DNA from: Leptospira sp. | GTDB taxonomy: Bacteria > Spirochaetota > Leptospiria > Leptospirales > Leptospiraceae | NCBI GenBank assembly: GCA_027531445.1 | Contig: JAPZRK010000131.1 | Coordinates: 1-53,256, forward strand | DNA length: 53,256 nt | Reading direction: 5' to 3' | In this document: positions 8,885-17,193 of the stretch, in pieces | How the letters are laid out: every line of letters starts with the position of its first letter | How positions within the stretch are numbered: position 1 is the stretch's first letter | The notes under the pieces: generated by a model | The model's database searches: none | Seen by the model: only the letters and a program-made list of their open reading frames with translations | Told to the model about the DNA's origin: nothing | Program-made: the position numbers and the translations under genes

Positions 8885-10204
8885 ATGAAAGTAACCCAAA
8901 AAATCGTTCTCTCAAGCCCAGCAAGAACTCCTTTCGCACAGATCGGAAAAGCACTCGCAGGATACGCCGGCCACCACTTAGGTAAACTAGTTGGAGAAGA
9001 AGTGATGAAACGCAGTGGCTTAAAGCCAGCTGACATTGACGGAGTCATCGTAGGCGAAGGTTTTGCGAATGCACCGAATTCTGCTCGCGTCATTGCAAAC
9101 CTCATGAACCTTCCTCTTGACATACCATGCCTAACAGTTGCAAACAACTGTGTATCGGGCTTGGAAGCCGTTGCGGAAGCTAGCCGACGCATTATGCTAG
9201 GTGAAGGTAGCGTATATCTTGTGATTGGTGAAGAATCACAGACATCTATGCCTTTCGTAGTAAAAAACGCACGTTTGAACAAAAAAACAAACAGCCTTGA
9301 ATCCCTTTTAAAAGTTCTTCCAAATGAACTTCCTGAAGGCGTAGAAGTGAGAGACACTTTGGAAGACGGACTTGGTGATGGAGAGACTAGCTATGGTATG
9401 CAAGTCACTGCAGAAATCTTGGCTCAAAACTATGCCATCCCTCGTGAAACACAAGACAAAGTTGCTTATGAATCATTCAAACGTGCATTTGAAGCGACTG
9501 GTGAAGGTCGTTACAAACCATATATCATGCCTGTGAAAGACGATGAAGGCAATATGTTAGAAGCTGACGAAGCAGTTCTACTGCGCGAAGGTCTTGTAAA
9601 AAACCCAACTCGTATGGGACGAGCTATGCTTATGTTTGATAATCCTGGCATGAAGTTTGATGCTTGGAAAGCTAAGTATGGCAAAGACTTGAAAAAGTCT
9701 CACGGCCCGACCGTATCTATTTTCAACGCAAGCCCACGTTCTGATGGAGCGGCTGGAATCATCGTCGCATCGGAAGAAGCTGCAAAAAAACTCGGTCTCA
9801 AAGCAGAAGCTTTCGTTACTGGTTTCAAAATGAAAGGCGTTCACCCGAACCTTATGGGTCTTGGACAAGCAGAAGCGACACTCGGTCTGCTTGAAGAAGT
9901 GGGCGACAAAATCGAAAACATGGATGTGATCGAAATCCACGAAGCATTCGCAGCAACTGCGGTAGCGGCTCTTGAAGAAATCAAAATCAAAACTGGCTTT
10001 GACTGGGAAAAGAATTTTGATGCAAAGAAGATCAATCCGAACGGTGGATCGATCGCCATCGGACACCCATTTGGTGCAACAGGTGTGAGACTTCTTCACA
10101 ATGCGATCATGGATTTCCATGAAAACAAAGATGTGAAAAAAGTTCTAGTGACTGCTTGTGCACATGGCGGGATAGCTGGATCGATGATCGTAGAAAGACC
10201 GTAA
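8885..10204 (+). CDS. Thiolase family acetyl-CoA acyltransferase
   Basis: 439 residues, close to the FadI-type length. Thiolases cleave 3-ketoacyl-CoA with CoA in beta-oxidation or condense acetyl-CoA in the reverse sense. The nucleophilic cysteine is Cys89 in VANNCVSG; the other active-site parts are HEAFAA, GHPFGATG and the C-terminal ACAHGGIAGSMIVE with the acid-base cysteine. A strong AAGGAA ribosome site precedes the ATG. It follows ilvC by 30 bases and has similar codon use, so the two may share a transcript although their pathways differ. A rho-independent terminator lies 44 bases after the stop. Whether its role is fatty-acid breakdown (the main carbon source of Leptospira) or synthesis cannot be told from sequence alone. 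Confidence 0.95.
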   Translation: MKVTQKIVLSSPARTPFAQIGKALAGYAGHHLGKLVGEEVMKRSGLKPADIDGVIVGEGFANAPNSARVIANLMNLPLDIPCLTVANNCVSGLEAVAEASRRIMLGEGSVYLVIGEESQTSMPFVVKNARLNKKTNSLESLLKVLPNELPEGVEVRDTLEDGLGDGETSYGMQVTAEILAQNYAIPRETQDKVAYESFKRAFEATGEGRYKPYIMPVKDDEGNMLEADEAVLLREGLVKNPTRMGRAMLMFDNPGMKFDAWKAKYGKDLKKSHGPTVSIFNASPRSDGAAGIIVASEEAAKKLGLKAEAFVTGFKMKGVHPNLMGLGQAEATLGLLEEVGDKIENMDVIEIHEAFAATAVAALEEIKIKTGFDWEKNFDAKKINPNGGSIAIGHPFGATGVRLLHNAIMDFHENKDVKKVLVTACAHGGIAGSMIVERP

Positions 10205-10247
10205 ACAAAATTTACCACTTAACCCAAATTAAGCGGCAGTAAAAGTT

Positions 10248-10281
10248 AAAAGCCTGAAGGAGTGATTCTTCGGGCTTTTTT
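10248..10281 (+). terminator. Rho-independent terminator after the thiolase gene
   Basis: The arms AAAAGCCTGAAG and CTTCGGGCTTTT pair over 12 bases with one T-G wobble around an 8-base loop, and a T run follows. The 3' part coincides with the stop codon of the convergent nucleotidyltransferase gene. Because the left arm begins with A's, the hairpin could also act for transcripts from the minus strand. Confidence 0.88.
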
Positions 10282-10765
10282 ATTTTTCCGAGTTCCCTTG
10301 CTTTTCCTGAATTTTTCTAAGTGCGATCACGTCTTCAACATCCTGCGATCTCTGTGTTTTGGATTTAATCCGGATTAAATCTTCAATGCTGATGACAGGA
10401 AGTTTTCCGAAATCAGTCTGTGCTTGAAAAATAGCACAATCTCGAATGTCCTCGGTGATGAGAATATCTAAACTTTCCCTTTGTCTAGCTAAATTCACAA
10501 AGTTCCAAGCGACTAGATGCTTTACCATTTTATAATGTTCGAGATTGTTTGCCAATTCTTTCGCGGAGATTGGTATAGTCGATTTATAATTGATAGATTG
10601 AAGTGCAGCTTCTATTCTTAATAAGTTCTCTTCATCCAATTGAGTGATTATATCTAAATCGAACGTTCCTCTTGCAACACCGTGAATTGCTACCGCATAA
10701 CCACCGACTACGGCAAATGGAATATCTTCTTTTGAAAATAAATCCTGAATTTTTTTAAGAAACAT
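10280..10765 (-). CDS. Nucleotidyltransferase-fold protein
   Basis: 161 residues. The N-terminal part has the pattern of a minimal polymerase-beta-type nucleotidyltransferase: FAVVGGYAVAIHG followed by R-x-T-x-D-L-D (in ARGTFDLDIIT), whose aspartates would bind metal. The C-terminal part is helical with DLIRIKSKTQRSQDVEDVIAL, as in DUF6036 or AbiEii-like families. Such proteins often occur as pairs with a small partner and some are toxin-antitoxin components that transfer nucleotides to a target. A short ORF (10801-10989) lies just upstream on the same strand with 35 bases between. The two could be such a pair. The toxin role is inference; a stand-alone enzyme is equally possible. Confidence 0.85.
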   Translation of the reverse strand: MFLKKIQDLFSKEDIPFAVVGGYAVAIHGVARGTFDLDIITQLDEENLLRIEAALQSINYKSTIPISAKELANNLEHYKMVKHLVAWNFVNLARQRESLDILITEDIRDCAIFQAQTDFGKLPVISIEDLIRIKSKTQRSQDVEDVIALRKIQEKQGNSEK

Positions 10766-10800
10766 AAATTAATTAACAGGTTTCAAAAAATCGAGGGAAA

Positions 10801-10989
10801 TCAGTTTGTTGCATTCCAATTTTCAATATATCTGTTCCGTCTTTCTTCAAATAAGGATTCCGGTAATAGCAATCGATATTCTTCCAAAAATTCCAATCTT
10901 TCTGTGACTGATAGGAGTAGACTTTTTTCAATGTACTCATTAGAAAGATATTGTATGGCTTCCATAACATCGAAGGTATCCCGAAACAT
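10801..10989 (-). CDS. Small protein, possible partner of nucleotidyltransferase
   Basis: About 62 residues from the ATG at 10989 (or 53 from an ATG at 10965); the frame stays open further upstream, but that part would overlap the divergent repair gene. The middle reads LLSVTERLEFLEEYRLLLPE, which resembles the 'S-x-E-E-R-L-x-W-L-E-E' helix seen in small proteins encoded next to minimal nucleotidyltransferases. No signal peptide or membrane helix. Its position, 35 bases upstream of the nucleotidyltransferase gene, supports a functional pair. No good ribosome site is seen for either start, so start and even coding status are uncertain. Confidence 0.5.
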   Translation of the reverse strand: MFRDTFDVMEAIQYLSNEYIEKSLLLSVTERLEFLEEYRLLLPESLFEERRNRYIENWNATN

Positions 10990-11024
10990 CTCCCAATTCA
11001 ACAACTTTTCAAGGAGAAATGTAA

Positions 11025-11753
11025 ATGAAGACTGAGCTCGCCCAATGGATACAAACTGAAATTCGCAAAGCAACAGATGCTAAGTCGAAACGCTTTTGGA
11101 ACAATTATCTAAAAAATGAAATCGAGTTTGTAGGTGTAGGCATACCGAAGATTAGAGCCATTCTCAAAAAAGAATTCAAATCATTGCCGACACCTACTTC
11201 GGAGATTCTTTTCGAAGAGAGTCGTAAATTGATGCAAAGTCCGATCGCTGAAGACAAATTGGCAGCGATCGTATTACTTGAATTGAATTTACAGCGTTTA
11301 GAGTCGGATCAGCTACTAGCTTGGACGGAATCCATATTCCAAGACAAACTTATCTTTGATTGGAATACTTGTGATTGGCTTTGCGTGAAATTGCTCACTC
11401 CACTTGTCGATAACGGCAACAAATCTACGTTACAACGAATTTTATCTTGGAGCGAAATGAAATACCTTTGGCATGCAAGGGCAGCGCTCGTTCCTTTTGC
11501 ACAAACAAAAAATCTAGAAAAACATGTGACGCAAATGAATCAGCATATGATTACTCTGATCCAAAGACCAGAGAGATTTTCAAAGACGGCTGTTGGGTGG
11601 GTTTTACGGGAGATCTCAAAGTTTGATAAAGACTTTGTGGTTAAATTTCTAAATGTTCAAAAATCTCATCTAACATCGGAGATCATCGACAACTCCCTCA
11701 AATATTCTTCAAAGGAAGATAGAAATCTCCTTAAAGCGAAAATAAAGTTGTAA
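11025..11753 (+). CDS. DNA alkylation repair protein (AlkD-like HEAT repeats)
   Basis: 242 residues, the usual size for the family. It is built of ALK/HEAT-like helical repeats that wrap DNA and remove alkylated bases. Family landmarks: VGIPKIRAILKKEF near residue 40, EDKLAAIVLLE near 78, DWNTCDWLCVKLLTPLV near 115, MKYLWHARAALVPFA near 145 and KTAVGWVLREISKF near 190. The tryptophan, aspartate and arginine positions of AlkD that sit around the lesion appear in these segments. The start is the ATG at 11025 with a consensus AAGGAG eight bases upstream. It is divergent from the small nucleotidyltransferase partner, with only 35 bases between their start codons. Confidence 0.9.
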   Translation: MKTELAQWIQTEIRKATDAKSKRFWNNYLKNEIEFVGVGIPKIRAILKKEFKSLPTPTSEILFEESRKLMQSPIAEDKLAAIVLLELNLQRLESDQLLAWTESIFQDKLIFDWNTCDWLCVKLLTPLVDNGNKSTLQRILSWSEMKYLWHARAALVPFAQTKNLEKHVTQMNQHMITLIQRPERFSKTAVGWVLREISKFDKDFVVKFLNVQKSHLTSEIIDNSLKYSSKEDRNLLKAKIKL

Positions 11754-11825
11754 CGAATCTAAAATAAGACAGCCCTTTCAATGAAAGCGAAACGATTCAA
11801 ATGAAAGGACCCTAAAATGTTTTTA

Positions 11826-12059
11826 CTACTTAGCCATACACTCGTCGACACATTTAAGTTCTGCGGCCTTTCCAGCTTCTTGGCAAATCAAATCAGACTT
11901 TTTTTGATCCTTACATGTCTTAACTGCTTTTTCTGCGACAACGCCGCAAGACTGTTCACAACCAACACGTTTCGGATCTGGAGGAGTCATTCCTCCAGAA
12001 CAATTCAATATAAAAAGTGCCCCTACCACCAAAATCAAACTAATTAGATTTTTCTTCAT
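11826..12059 (-). CDS. Small cysteine-rich lipoprotein
   Basis: 77 residues from the ATG at 12059, chosen because AAGGAG lies seven bases upstream and the product begins with a lipoprotein signal (MKKNLISLILVVGALFILNC, lipidated Cys20). The ~57-residue mature part has cysteines spaced C-X3-C-X10-C-X9-C-X10-C-X3-C, a symmetrical layout that would suit a disulfide-stapled helical hairpin. No known family is recognised. It lies next to a second cysteine-rich exported protein (12118-12384) with related spacing. Expected location: membrane-anchored in the periplasm or on the surface. In the 72 bases beyond its stop there is only a weak hairpin (CTTTC/GAAAG). Confidence 0.82.
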   Translation of the reverse strand: MKKNLISLILVVGALFILNCSGGMTPPDPKRVGCEQSCGVVAEKAVKTCKDQKKSDLICQEAGKAAELKCVDECMAK

Positions 12060-12117
12060 ATAATTCTCCTTATGCTTCGGCGATTTAAAACGATTAAATC
12101 CTTTTTGCAAGAAAAAA

Positions 12118-12384
12118 TCAATACCTACATTTTGGTTCACAAACAGAATAGGACTTACCTTCTTTTGTGCATTGGTTCATGCACTTGATATCCAAATCCC
12201 CTTCTAAGGGCGCATGGGTTAAATCTCGGTGATCGTCATTGGTGAATTTTCCATTTTTACATTTCATTTCACAATAATGGTATTGGTATCCCTTTGCGCG
12301 ACATTGAACAGCACACTCCTGAGTTGCCTTGTCACCAAACAATGAGTAAGTAAAGAGACATCCAAGTAAAAGCAGTAAACGCAT
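12118..12384 (-). CDS. Small secreted twin CX3C-repeat protein
   Basis: 88 residues with a short signal peptide (MRLLLLLGCLFTYSLFG). The mature part contains two copies of exactly the same cysteine pattern, C-X3-C-X9-C-X3-C: first in the segment starting CAVQC, second in the segment starting CMNQC and ending CEPKCRY. Each copy would form a helical hairpin held by two disulfides, like the twin CX3C or coiled-coil-helix fold, so the protein looks like an internal duplication. A GAGAGG ribosome site precedes the ATG and a TTGACA hexamer lies ~30 bases upstream. It is followed after 58 bases by the cysteine-rich lipoprotein gene. Function unknown; metal binding or redox protection in the periplasm is conceivable. 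Confidence 0.8.
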   Translation of the reverse strand: MRLLLLLGCLFTYSLFGDKATQECAVQCRAKGYQYHYCEMKCKNGKFTNDDHRDLTHAPLEGDLDIKCMNQCTKEGKSYSVCEPKCRY

Positions 12385-12531
12385 GGATAAAAATTACCTC
12401 TCAAAACATATCTTGTCAACAAGTCATTTTTCTACATTCTTTCGTATTTTTTTCTTTACAGATTAGAAATAGTGAGTTTAATTCTGCTTCGTTAGTTCTA
12501 GTAAACGTAACAAAAGGACGGAAAAAAATTT

Positions 12532-12840
12532 ATGAATTTTCAAGACGCAATCAAAACTTGCCTTCAAAAGTATGCTGATTTCAAGGGCACAGCACAACGA
12601 CCCGAATTTTGGTGGTTTGTACTATTTACATTCATTGCAAGTGGAATTTTGAACCAAATTCACCCGATTGCGGGATCTATTTTCTCTTTAGCTACTTTCT
12701 TGCCATCTATTGCAGTTGCAACAAGACGTTTGCATGACCTTGGAAAGAGTGGCTGGTGGCAGTTGATTGCACTCACTGTGATTGGGGTTTTCGTTCTCGT
12801 ATACTGGTATGCACAAGAAGGCAAATCCCAAGAAGCTTAG
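12532..12840 (+). CDS. DUF805 family membrane protein
   Basis: 102 residues. The family pattern is complete: an N-terminal CLQKYADFKGTAQRPEFWWF, a first membrane helix, LPSIAVATRRLHDLGKSGWW, and a final helix (LIALTVIGVFVLVYWY). Related proteins are the inner-membrane YhaH/YhaI type of unknown role. An AAGGA site lies upstream of the ATG. The 147-base gap to the divergent cysteine-rich gene has a CTTGT-CA-ACAAG palindrome at 12412-12423, which may be regulatory. A hairpin follows the stop codon. Confidence 0.92.
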   Translation: MNFQDAIKTCLQKYADFKGTAQRPEFWWFVLFTFIASGILNQIHPIAGSIFSLATFLPSIAVATRRLHDLGKSGWWQLIALTVIGVFVLVYWYAQEGKSQEA

Positions 12841-12859
12841 TCTATTATTTGATAACTGT

Positions 12860-12889
12860 GAAGTGACTGCCTTTAACTGCAGTTACTTC
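12860..12889. terminator. Hairpin between convergent genes, likely terminator
   Basis: GAAGTGACTGC and GCAGTTACTTC pair over 11 bases with one G-T wobble around an 8-base loop. It lies between the convergent ends of the DUF805 and WG-repeat genes and could stop both. There is no perfect T run on either side, so efficiency is uncertain. Confidence 0.5.
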
Positions 12890-12894
12890 AAGAT

Positions 12895-13365
12895 TCAATC
12901 TTTTACTTTAATCACTTTCCCTTTTTTGTTGATATAAAAGAAAGTTCCCACATTAGGCACTAGTGCAGTGTGTTCGTCGACTTTTTTAAACTCACATCCA
13001 TTACATACCTGAGCCTTTCCGTTTTCAAATGGCCAGACAAAATCATAGGCGGCAGGGATCACAACTTTTCCCTTTGGATTGGCAAATCCCATTTTCCCAT
13101 TTTCTACAAACCGAAACAAACCTTCGCTGATATAATCAGGGCCGTTATCATAGATAAATATTTGGAGCAGAATATTCTTCTTTCTATCAATGGCAAACCA
13201 ACCCTTTTCCGTCGCAATGGAAGCGATGCCATATTTGTTGTATTCAACTTTGCCGAAAGTTTCTTTGTGATAGTCGGTGATGTCTCCTGCTGTTACGGAA
13301 GAAACAAAAATGAAATATAAAAAAACAACTTTGTAAAATGGATCATTCAAGTTAAAAATTTTCAT
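12895..13365 (-). CDS. Exported WG-repeat protein
   Basis: 156 residues with an N-terminal hydrophobic signal (residues ~10-26, ending SVTAGD). Two or three WG-type repeats are visible: YGIASIATEKGWFAIDRKKN, EGLFRFVENGKMGFANPKGK and AYDFVWPFENGKAQVC, each with a Gly-x-x-Gly-aromatic beta pattern. WG repeats form beta structures in exported bacterial proteins of mostly unknown function. It is 5 bases downstream of the tubulin-like gene on the same strand, so it may be the fourth gene of that operon, although its exported nature contrasts with the cytoplasmic partners. Confidence 0.85.
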   Translation of the reverse strand: MKIFNLNDPFYKVVFLYFIFVSSVTAGDITDYHKETFGKVEYNKYGIASIATEKGWFAIDRKKNILLQIFIYDNGPDYISEGLFRFVENGKMGFANPKGKVVIPAAYDFVWPFENGKAQVCNGCEFKKVDEHTALVPNVGTFFYINKKGKVIKVKD

Positions 13366-13370
13366 TGATA

Positions 13371-16300
13371 TTACTTTATGATTTTATTCTCAACTGCTGT
13401 TTCCCAAACGGTAACTTCTGGTAGATTTGTTTTTTCTTTATCTAAAAATTCTTGGATCTTTTTTCGATCAAGTAAGGTCGGATCATAATCCATACGAAAT
13501 TCATACGAGGAAAGTTTTTCTGCCAAACGACTCACAATTTCATTTTTTAGAACATTTTGCCATTCAAGAGATCCGTATTTTTCAAAATATTCATAGAACT
13601 TATATTGATCTTTAAATGTTGGAAGCACTGTCGCCTGGATTTTATTTTTCGGCAGGGATACAGAGGCTCCTGCCTCTTCCACACCCTTTGTCCGTTTGAT
13701 GATATTTTGAATTTCCGAAACAAAGAATCCCTTTACTTTCGGATCTCCTTTCGTTAAAAATTCACCCAATTTGTCCATCGATTCAAATTCAGGAGTTTTC
13801 AGATACTGCGAGATATATGCTTCCTTTGATATTCCTTTTTCGTCTGCTCTCTCACCTGTTCCATCTCCATCGAGAATATCAGCAATGATATGAGCTACAT
13901 CCTTGCGAAAACCAAATTTACCAGACTTTGTTTTTGCAAGCATCGCAAATGAGTGTATGGCAAACACGAGAGATTTTGGAGATATCTTTTCGAAACCTCC
14001 CTCACCTAATATCTGCTTTTCTACTCGTAATACGATACCTTTATAATCCTCTTTCGCCTGCATTTCTTTCAGTCGATCAGAGAATTTTGGTTCATAAACA
14101 TAACCATCGTTACCTGGAATCAAAATCCCATAGGCAATCAATCCATTCCATAATCTTGCGGGATTCAAATAATTCAAAGTTCTCATCGGATCTGGAAAGT
14201 ACTTTGCATCTTCTGTTGGATGATTGAAGCAGTGCAATGGATGGCTTCTTTCTGACATTAGTGCATGATAATCTTTTACGGATTCGTTCAAACTTGCAAT
14301 TTTGAAGATCGGGTAGCCTAGCATAATTCCAATGGAAATCATCTCATAGGGTTTACAAACAGTTGGAGCCTCAAACGTTTCGACACTGATATCTGGAATC
14401 GAATTGGACCTTTTTGTGTAGTGATCCATCCGTGTTGGAAGATCGTTGGCTTGAGCACCATCAGCGCTTTCACCTTCCTCATATGTGTTGAGCGGGAAAT
14501 TCGTAACAGTTCGGTAGTATTCCATCGAATCTGTGCCATTCGCATCTATTTTTATATAAGGCCTAGAATACATGTCCAACTTTTCAAATAACTTCTTTAA
14601 GGTGATCTTCTTTTCTTCCAAAACTTGTTTAATAGAAATAGATTCAAAGTTAAAACCTTGGAGTTTGCCATATATGATTTGAAATAACTTTGATCTTATA
14701 TTTTCAATCTCTATCTTCGTTTGAGTGGCATCGGAAACCTCTAACTTATCTTCACTTTGGTTTTCTTCAGCCGCAAGCGCCGCTTTAACCTCGTCACCTT
14801 TTTTATCAAGTAGATGAGGATAGGTTGATTTTAGAAGTTCCATAATCTCATCTTGTTTTTTTTCTAAAATTTTTAAACCACGTGTTGCAATGAGATGCGT
14901 GGTTAAAATTTGAATGGCGTCATCTTCTCTATCCATTTTTAGAAAATTGATTTCGTTGGAGAGGTCTTCGATAGAAAGTCTTGTATAAAAGTATTTCTTT
15001 AGAAAAAGATCGATTTCTTCAGGATTGATCAGATAGAAAAAAAGCGGATTCTTTTTTTCCAAAATTTCGAACTTACCATCTTGGATCTCAGAATCTAAGT
15101 TCTTCTTAAGTTCCAAAAGTTTTTCTTTGAGAATCACAATCTCTTTGTTTTTAATTTCAAACAACGAAGCTTTTAAATCTCGAACAAAAGCTTCAGCCGC
15201 AGTAAGCATCGATTCAAAAACCAATTGTCGGTAGTTAAAATCTTGCATCGTAATAAATTGAGTAAAAGTTTCAGGTTGAGCTAACCCTTGTTTTTCACAT
15301 GCCTCGATACACTTCGAAAAATCCTCTACTGAATACCTTGAAAGACCGACTTTTTCCTTATAAAACTTTTTTTGATATAGTTCCAACTTTTCTAATATTA
15401 AATTGATAATCGCTTCAGCAAAGAGAAAACCCCGCATAGGATCATTAATGTATTTATGAATTTCTTCTGTGAGGATACTTTTCAGCTTTTCGTTCTCAAG
15501 TAAGGCTCGTTTGTTGATCCTTGCCAGAAAATTATTTTTGATTTTTTCCTGTTCTTCAGGGCCATAATCACGGGCTAACGTTTCTAAAAGACTTACCGCT
15601 CCACGAGCATCTTTTTTTTGGATAAATTGTTCCAATCGCGTCTTGTATGATTTGAACTCTACTCCCATATCCAATTCGTAATCAGGATAGAGTCTCTCAA
15701 AAAAAGACAAACAATTCAATCGTATGGCACGAACAAGTCCTCGATTCAAATCCCCAATCGTCTCAAGTAATAATTTAGGAGTGATTTCTTTTAGAAAGTT
15801 TTCAATTAGCTTAACGGCCGTTATTTTATATCCTAATTGTGCCATTTTATCAACTGGGTATACAACTCGCGAAATGCCGAAAGAATTATAACATGCCTTT
15901 CGTTTGGAAGTTTCGTCTTTTGGAAGATAGACGGATACACGCGTGGAATCATTTACCATTCGCTCTTCGATGGCTCCTCCAACAGTGGAGGCAACAAATG
16001 TTGATATAAACTGACCGGTCAATTCCTGGACTTGGTCTCTACCTTGTAAGGCATTCGATGCCATGTTCTCAATGTCGAGTAGATACATCATACCGTTGTC
16101 TATGATCTGGTCATTTACAACGACTTCCCTTCCTCCAGGATAGGTTGCCTTAAATGCATTACCACTCATAAAATAATCGATCTCTTTTAGTGCCGCATAG
16201 GCATTGGCTCTCGCATTTCGATTATAAACGACTTTTTGAAATGCCGCGGGTAAAACTAATATACAATAAATGCGCGGTGTAGGCCAAAAATCTTTGAAGA

Positions 16301-17192
16301 TATCTTTTACCATTGCGGCAAGATCTAAGATCATACCATTCCCAGTTCCACCCACGATCGAACAGGTTAGGAAGATAGAAATTTGTGCAGAACTTTTGAG
16401 ATGAGTTGCTTTAAATGTGAAAGTCTGTCCATGAAAATGAGTAGGATTCACTTCAAAATAATATCCATTTTCATCTAACGGAAATGAATCGATAGTGAGT
16501 GGTTTTTCTGATTGTGGGGCAAGGATTGCACGCGCCGTTGAATCAGGATCGAGCGATAGAAACTGACGACCCACACCAATTTTATCTTTAAAGTAATATT
16601 TACTTACACCCTTTTGGATTTCAAACTTGATTACTTCTTCTTTTTTATCTTCCTCCTTTACATCCAATAATTGGAAGTATTTTGGATTTGTAGAAAAAGA
16701 AGCCAAGCGGTCGCGTTCTTTGATCAGCGTTTCACGTATTAGATTTTCATTATAAAAGAATGCAAGCCTGCCAAGCGGTCTAGTTTGATTTGCTCCCTGA
16801 CCTGCCCGAGTAGAAATATCATAAACATCTGGGTTGGGCAACCATTTGAATGCGGGATCGTTTTGGTATTTTTCGCGTAAAAAATCTAATGAAAGTTCGG
16901 CGGGAGTCGGAGACGGTATGTAAAGCATTCGGCTTTCTTCTTGGAAGAACTGATTGGAAGGGAAGCGATACTTCGCTCCCTTGGCTTCAATGCTAGTTTC
17001 GATATCCGTGGTATCGATCCCAACAAAGCGCAGATAACGGAAAGCCTCATTCGGTAAACTTGATTCCATCCATTTTTTAACGGATAGAACACCTTTCATC
17101 CCAGAACCACCCACACCAATGATGAGCGACTTTCGTACTGCAGGTTTGTCTCCCGCTAAAACTCGTTGGATCGATGCTTGTACATTTGCCAT
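13371..17192 (-). CDS. Large tubulin/FtsZ-superfamily-like protein
   Basis: 1273 residues from the ATG at 17192, which has GAAGG six bases upstream; a TTG at 17207 is the only nearby alternative. The N-terminal ~500 residues look like the bacterial 'tubulin-like' family (Pfam Tubulin_2): a first glycine loop IIGVGGSGMKG (residues ~24-34), a conserved GQGANQTRPLGRLAFF (~132-147) and the tubulin signature-like loop IVGGTGNGM (~280-288), equivalent to the GGGTGSG loop that binds the GTP phosphates in FtsZ. The rest is helical with coiled-coil stretches (for example around 670-705) and no membrane segment. It ends an operon with a beta-propeller and a one-TM protein. GTP binding and filament formation are family-based inference; the signature lacks the first glycine of GGGTGSG. 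Confidence 0.82.
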   Translation of the reverse strand: MANVQASIQRVLAGDKPAVRKSLIIGVGGSGMKGVLSVKKWMESSLPNEAFRYLRFVGIDTTDIETSIEAKGAKYRFPSNQFFQEESRMLYIPSPTPAELSLDFLREKYQNDPAFKWLPNPDVYDISTRAGQGANQTRPLGRLAFFYNENLIRETLIKERDRLASFSTNPKYFQLLDVKEEDKKEEVIKFEIQKGVSKYYFKDKIGVGRQFLSLDPDSTARAILAPQSEKPLTIDSFPLDENGYYFEVNPTHFHGQTFTFKATHLKSSAQISIFLTCSIVGGTGNGMILDLAAMVKDIFKDFWPTPRIYCILVLPAAFQKVVYNRNARANAYAALKEIDYFMSGNAFKATYPGGREVVVNDQIIDNGMMYLLDIENMASNALQGRDQVQELTGQFISTFVASTVGGAIEERMVNDSTRVSVYLPKDETSKRKACYNSFGISRVVYPVDKMAQLGYKITAVKLIENFLKEITPKLLLETIGDLNRGLVRAIRLNCLSFFERLYPDYELDMGVEFKSYKTRLEQFIQKKDARGAVSLLETLARDYGPEEQEKIKNNFLARINKRALLENEKLKSILTEEIHKYINDPMRGFLFAEAIINLILEKLELYQKKFYKEKVGLSRYSVEDFSKCIEACEKQGLAQPETFTQFITMQDFNYRQLVFESMLTAAEAFVRDLKASLFEIKNKEIVILKEKLLELKKNLDSEIQDGKFEILEKKNPLFFYLINPEEIDLFLKKYFYTRLSIEDLSNEINFLKMDREDDAIQILTTHLIATRGLKILEKKQDEIMELLKSTYPHLLDKKGDEVKAALAAEENQSEDKLEVSDATQTKIEIENIRSKLFQIIYGKLQGFNFESISIKQVLEEKKITLKKLFEKLDMYSRPYIKIDANGTDSMEYYRTVTNFPLNTYEEGESADGAQANDLPTRMDHYTKRSNSIPDISVETFEAPTVCKPYEMISIGIMLGYPIFKIASLNESVKDYHALMSERSHPLHCFNHPTEDAKYFPDPMRTLNYLNPARLWNGLIAYGILIPGNDGYVYEPKFSDRLKEMQAKEDYKGIVLRVEKQILGEGGFEKISPKSLVFAIHSFAMLAKTKSGKFGFRKDVAHIIADILDGDGTGERADEKGISKEAYISQYLKTPEFESMDKLGEFLTKGDPKVKGFFVSEIQNIIKRTKGVEEAGASVSLPKNKIQATVLPTFKDQYKFYEYFEKYGSLEWQNVLKNEIVSRLAEKLSSYEFRMDYDPTLLDRKKIQEFLDKEKTNLPEVTVWETAVENKIIK

Positions 17193-17193
17193 A

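Noticed and set aside
10773..10970. Alternative 65-codon minus-strand ORF overlapping the small nucleotidyltransferase partner
   Set aside because: The other frame carries the recognisable SVTERLEFLEE helix; this one has no family pattern. A frameshift joining the two frames near 10800 cannot be excluded.
11779..11814. CCTTTCA...TGAAAGG inverted repeat between convergent genes, considered as terminator
   Set aside because: The arms are A/T-rich with a ~20-base loop and no adjoining T run; a stable hairpin is doubtful.
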